From the NCBI GenBank assembly GCA_964493095.1, contig CAZBNG010000103.1:1-6803 (forward strand): a DNA stretch of 6,803 bases, given 5' to 3'. The translations under genes were made by a program, and so were the position numbers. This stretch comes from CAYXSX01 sp964493095 (lineage in GTDB: Bacteria; Pseudomonadota; Alphaproteobacteria; Micavibrionales; Micavibrionaceae). The notes beneath the pieces are model-generated. The model saw only the letters and a program-made list of their open reading frames with translations. It did not search any database and was not told where the DNA came from. Numbering within the stretch: the stretch's first letter is position 1; each line of letters opens with the position of its first letter. Below, piece by piece: positions 4,932 through 6,803 of the stretch.

Positions 4932-5735
4932 ATGGAAACGCCCGTCACAAAAACGGATCTGCAGACCTTGCGGCGGCAATGGGGCGGCAATGTTGCCTTC
5001 GTCCCGACCATGGGCGCGCTGCATGAGGGACATTTATCCCTTGTCCGGCTGGCGCAGGAAAAGGCCGATAAAGTGGTCGTTTCGATTTTTGTTAATCCCA
5101 CGCAATTCGCCCCGCATGAAGATTTTGATGCCTACCCCCGCGATGCGCAGGGCGACCTTAAACTGCTTGAAACAACGGGCGTGGATGCCGTTTACCTGCC
5201 CGGCGCAACGGAAATCTATCCGGACGGCCCACAAATCACCACGCACGCAGGAAAGGCCGCAGAAGGACTGGAAAGTGATTTCCGCCCGCATTTCTTTGAC
5301 GGCGTATGCACGGTGGTGCGCACGCTGTTTGAGCATGTGCAACCGGACATCGCCATTTTCGGGGAGAAGGATTACCAACAACTGATGGTGATTAAAGAGA
5401 TGGTGGAAGCGCTAGCCCTGCCCATAGAGATCATCGGCGGGCCCATTATGCGCGACGAATGCGGCCTGGCCCTCTCCTCCCGCAACGCCTATCTCTCCCC
5501 GGAAGAGCTGGAAATTGCCCGGAAGATGAATGTGATATTGCGTGAAAGTGCATCGTCATTGCACGGCTCGTCCGTGCAATCCATGGATCACACGCATAAA
5601 GCGTGTGATGACGCAAAGGAAAAGCTTCTCACTGCCGGGTTTGATAAGGTGGATTACGTGGAAGAACGCTGGAACCGCCGCCTCGCCGCCGCCTATGTCG
5701 GAAAAACACGGTTGATTGATAATATTGCGCTATGA
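4932..5735 (+). CDS. panC: Pantothenate synthetase (pantoate-beta-alanine ligase)
   Basis: PanC activates pantoate with ATP and joins it to beta-alanine, giving pantothenate. The Rossmann-like catalytic domain is intact. PTMGALHEGHLSL (25-37) has the HxGH nucleotide motif (His31, His34). FVNPTQF (53-59), FRPHFFDGVCTVV (117-129), FGEKDYQQL (143-151), PIMRDECGLALSSRN (171-185) and YLSP follow. The C-terminal lid domain is unusual. Residues 208-227 are encoded by a 60-bp in-frame palindromic element. After VDYVE (241-245) the usual stretch with a DAETL-type motif is missing, and the chain goes straight to RRLAAAYVGKTRLIDN. At 267 residues it is slightly shorter than E. coli PanC (283). No good ribosome site precedes the ATG at 4932; with panB ending 8 bp upstream, translational coupling is likely. 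It converges with the small gene at 5736 with no gap. The frame is intact, so it is probably functional, but activity is not certain. Confidence 0.93.
   Translation: METPVTKTDLQTLRRQWGGNVAFVPTMGALHEGHLSLVRLAQEKADKVVVSIFVNPTQFAPHEDFDAYPRDAQGDLKLLETTGVDAVYLPGATEIYPDGPQITTHAGKAAEGLESDFRPHFFDGVCTVVRTLFEHVQPDIAIFGEKDYQQLMVIKEMVEALALPIEIIGGPIMRDECGLALSSRNAYLSPEELEIARKMNVILRESASSLHGSSVQSMDHTHKACDDAKEKLLTAGFDKVDYVEERWNRRLAAAYVGKTRLIDNIAL
5554..5613 (+). repeat. 60-bp palindromic element inserted in frame in panC
   Basis: The element runs from CGTCAT (5554-5559) to ATGACG (5608-5613), which are perfect inverted ends. Inside are two back-to-back perfect hairpins. ATTGCACGG/CCGTGCAAT has a 5-nt loop (5558-5580). 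ATCACACGC/GCGTGTGAT has a 5-nt loop (5587-5609). They are separated by CCATGG (5581-5586). Its start, CGTCATTGC, and the later GCAATCC are shared with the 99-bp element at 1778-1876 read on the minus strand, so the two probably belong to one family. Its length is exactly 20 codons, and it encodes panC residues 208-227 (SSLHGSSVQSMDHTHKACDD). The organisation recalls Rickettsia palindromic elements, which also sit in frame within genes. Confidence 0.75.
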
Positions 5736-6050
5736 TTAGAGGCACCTTCCAAGCAAGAAACAAACATAGGCAAGTAAGACCATTAGATAAGGATAAAAAA
5801 GCACGGCAGACCCCAGAATATATGCCATAAGTGAATAGAGTAGCCGTTCTTTATCCTGCTGCAAATATTTCAATATGAATATACTGGGTAAATAAATTAT
5901 AGAAAAATATAGCGTCGCATGAAGCCAATCGCTCAAATATCTTTCCAACTTGACAACAAGGTCAAATATTGGCGGGCTATTTATGAGCATAGCTATAAAC
6001 AGCGGTAGCGTATATACCAATATCCAAAGAAAAATTCTGTTCTTATTCAT
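5736..6050 (-). CDS. Small hypothetical membrane protein, about three helices
   Basis: I do not recognise this protein of 104 residues. Hydrophobic segments at about 6-23 (IFLWILVYTLPLFIAMLI), 44-62 (HATLYFSIIYLPSIFILKY) and 72-100 suggest three membrane spans in the inner membrane. The last is long and may be a kinked or paired helix. The loop between helices 2 and 3 is charged (QQDKERL). Base composition is clearly more AT-rich than the neighbouring genes, which suggests a different origin or relaxed selection. The ATG at 6050 lacks a Shine-Dalgarno sequence and lies only 5 bp beyond the T-tract of the rplQ terminator, so expression would need read-through or an unseen promoter. The ATG of Met21 is an alternative start but would cut helix 1. 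Its stop abuts the panC stop. It may be a lineage-specific gene or a decaying one. Confidence 0.5.
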   Translation of the reverse strand: MNKNRIFLWILVYTLPLFIAMLINSPPIFDLVVKLERYLSDWLHATLYFSIIYLPSIFILKYLQQDKERLLYSLMAYILGSAVLFYPYLMVLLAYVCFLLGRCL

Positions 6051-6055
6051 GCAAT

Positions 6056-6079
6056 AAAAAACGGGCCTAACGGCCCGTT
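6056..6079 (-). terminator. Intrinsic terminator of the rpoA-rplQ operon
   Basis: On the minus strand a perfect 8-bp stem, AACGGGCC (6079-6072) and GGCCCGTT (6067-6060) with a 4-nt loop, is followed by a run of six T (6061-6056). It begins 13 bp after the rplQ stop codon. It is a textbook Rho-independent terminator closing the alpha operon. Confidence 0.92.
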
Positions 6080-6092
6080 CCTCATTCTTAGC

Positions 6093-6581
6093 TTAAGCCG
6101 CTGCGGCTTTCTTTTTCTTCGGCGCTGCTTTGGGCGCTTCGGCGGCCGGGGCCTCCGGTTCGTCATCGAACTCGACGGGGCCGCTGTCCTTACCCTTGGC
6201 ATCGACGTCGCGGTCGACCAGTTCGATCACAGCCATCGGCGCGGCATCACCGTAGCGGAAGCCCGCCTTCATGATGCGCGTGTAACCGCCTTCGCGGCCT
6301 TCGTAACGCTCGGCCAGAACGTCAAAGATTTTCTTAACCTGCGTTTCGTCACCCATGACGGAGATAGCCTGACGGCGCTTCGCCAGTGCCGTGTCCGGCT
6401 TGGCTGCGGCCTGCTTACCCATGGTGATGAGTTTTTCAACATAGGGGCGCAGTTCCTTCGCCTTGGGCAGGGTCGTCTTGATCTGCTCGTGCTTGACCAG
6501 AGCCGCCGCCATATTGGCCAGCATGGCCAGGCGGTGGGTTGATGATCTGTTCAGTTTGCGCTGTTTAATACGATGTTTCAT
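6093..6581 (-). CDS. rplQ: 50S ribosomal protein L17
   Basis: L17 is a large-subunit protein that binds 23S rRNA near the peptide exit region. The N-terminal signature is clear: MKHRIKQRKLNRSSTHRLAM (1-20), then NMAAALVKHEQIKTTLPKAK and ELRPYVEKLIT (23-53). YTRIMKAGFRYGDAAPMAVIELVD (100-123) closes the globular domain. Residues after about 125 form an extended tail: acidic (VEFDDEPEAPAAE), then lysine/alanine-rich (KAAPKKKKAAAA). This takes the length to 162, against roughly 115-145 for many L17 proteins. AAGGTG (6589-6594), 7 nt before the ATG, supports the start. The gene follows rpoA by 30 bp, the standard end of the alpha operon, and an intrinsic terminator follows it. Confidence 0.98.
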   Translation of the reverse strand: MKHRIKQRKLNRSSTHRLAMLANMAAALVKHEQIKTTLPKAKELRPYVEKLITMGKQAAAKPDTALAKRRQAISVMGDETQVKKIFDVLAERYEGREGGYTRIMKAGFRYGDAAPMAVIELVDRDVDAKGKDSGPVEFDDEPEAPAAEAPKAAPKKKKAAAA

Positions 6582-6611
6582 TGTTTTTCACCTTAAATTA
6601 CGCGGCCCCTA

Positions 6612-6803
6612 TTAATAAGGTTCGTCCGCTTTCTTTGCCAGCTCCTCGATATTTTCCGGCGGCCAGCCTTCCGTCTGCATACCAAGGTGCAGACCCATGG
6701 TCGCCAGGACTTCCTTGATCTCGTTCAGGGATTTGCGGCCGAAATTCGGCGTGCGGAGCATGTCGCCCTCGCTCTTTTGAACCAGATCACCGATATAGAT
6801 GAT
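6612..6803 (-). CDS. rpoA: RNA polymerase alpha subunit, C-terminal part (partial)
   Basis: The last 63 residues of RpoA are present; the rest lies beyond the right edge. They cover the second half of the alpha C-terminal domain, which contacts UP elements and activators. The stretches IGDLVQKSEGDMLRTPNFG, RKSLNEIKEVLATMGLHLG and GWPPENIEELAKK are highly characteristic, including the helix-hairpin-helix region. The gene ends KADEPY with TAA (6614-6612), followed at once by a second in-frame stop, TAG (6611-6609). No start is visible. It is the upstream partner of rplQ, 30 bp away, in the alpha operon. Confidence 0.97.
   Translation of the reverse strand: MIYIGDLVQKSEGDMLRTPNFGRKSLNEIKEVLATMGLHLGMQTEGWPPENIEELAKKADEPY

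Noticed and set aside
1..6803. CRISPR array, tRNA or rRNA gene, transposase, phage or defence genes
   Set aside because: None was seen on either strand: no regularly spaced direct repeats, no cloverleaf, no protein of those families.

Overview
The window looks like chromosomal DNA of an alphaproteobacterium. The RpoA tail, L17, Do-family protease, PanB and PanC all read as alphaproteobacterial versions of these families. The order rpoA-rplQ followed by a Do-like protease on the same strand matches an arrangement I recall from rhizobia and relatives. An exact TTAA-N7-TTAA (CtrA-type) site and dispersed palindromic repeats beginning CGTCATTGC fit the same group. I cannot name a genus; one of the less-studied, moderate-GC lineages is likely.

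Layout, left to right. glyQS (minus, 34-1548) encodes a single-chain glycyl-tRNA synthetase. It is preceded by a leader of about 370 bases driven by a near-consensus sigma70 promoter (1926-1954). The leader contains a 99-bp multi-hairpin palindromic repeat (1778-1876). An AT-rich divergent control region (about 1925-2140) carries a CtrA-like box and two small palindromes. A second near-consensus promoter (2138-2166) then drives an unrecognised 137-residue protein (plus, 2189-2602). This converges with a periplasmic Do/HtrA serine protease (minus, 2612-4018). The protease diverges from panB-panC (plus, 4078-5735), which encode two steps of pantothenate synthesis. panC converges, stop codon to stop codon, with a small AT-rich membrane-protein gene (minus, 5736-6050). 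That gene begins just after the intrinsic terminator (6056-6079) of rplQ (minus, 6093-6581). rplQ follows the 3' end of rpoA (minus, 6612-6803, cut by the window edge).

The genes are mostly housekeeping: translation (GlyRS, L17), transcription (RpoA), envelope protein quality control (Do protease) and coenzyme A precursor synthesis (PanB makes ketopantoate; PanC joins pantoate to beta-alanine). rpoA and rplQ are the end of the alpha ribosomal operon. The panBC pair, on the opposite strand, appears to sit inside an older rpoA-rplQ-protease block.

I see no new defence or mobile system, CRISPR array, tRNA, rRNA or insertion sequence. The most interesting observation is a 60-bp double-hairpin palindromic element lying in frame inside panC and adding or replacing 20 codons. 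It resembles the in-gene palindromic elements known from Rickettsia, and a larger relative sits in the glyQS leader of this same window. Next in interest are the long structured glyQS leader, a probably leaderless protease mRNA, the CtrA-type box, and two orphan proteins.
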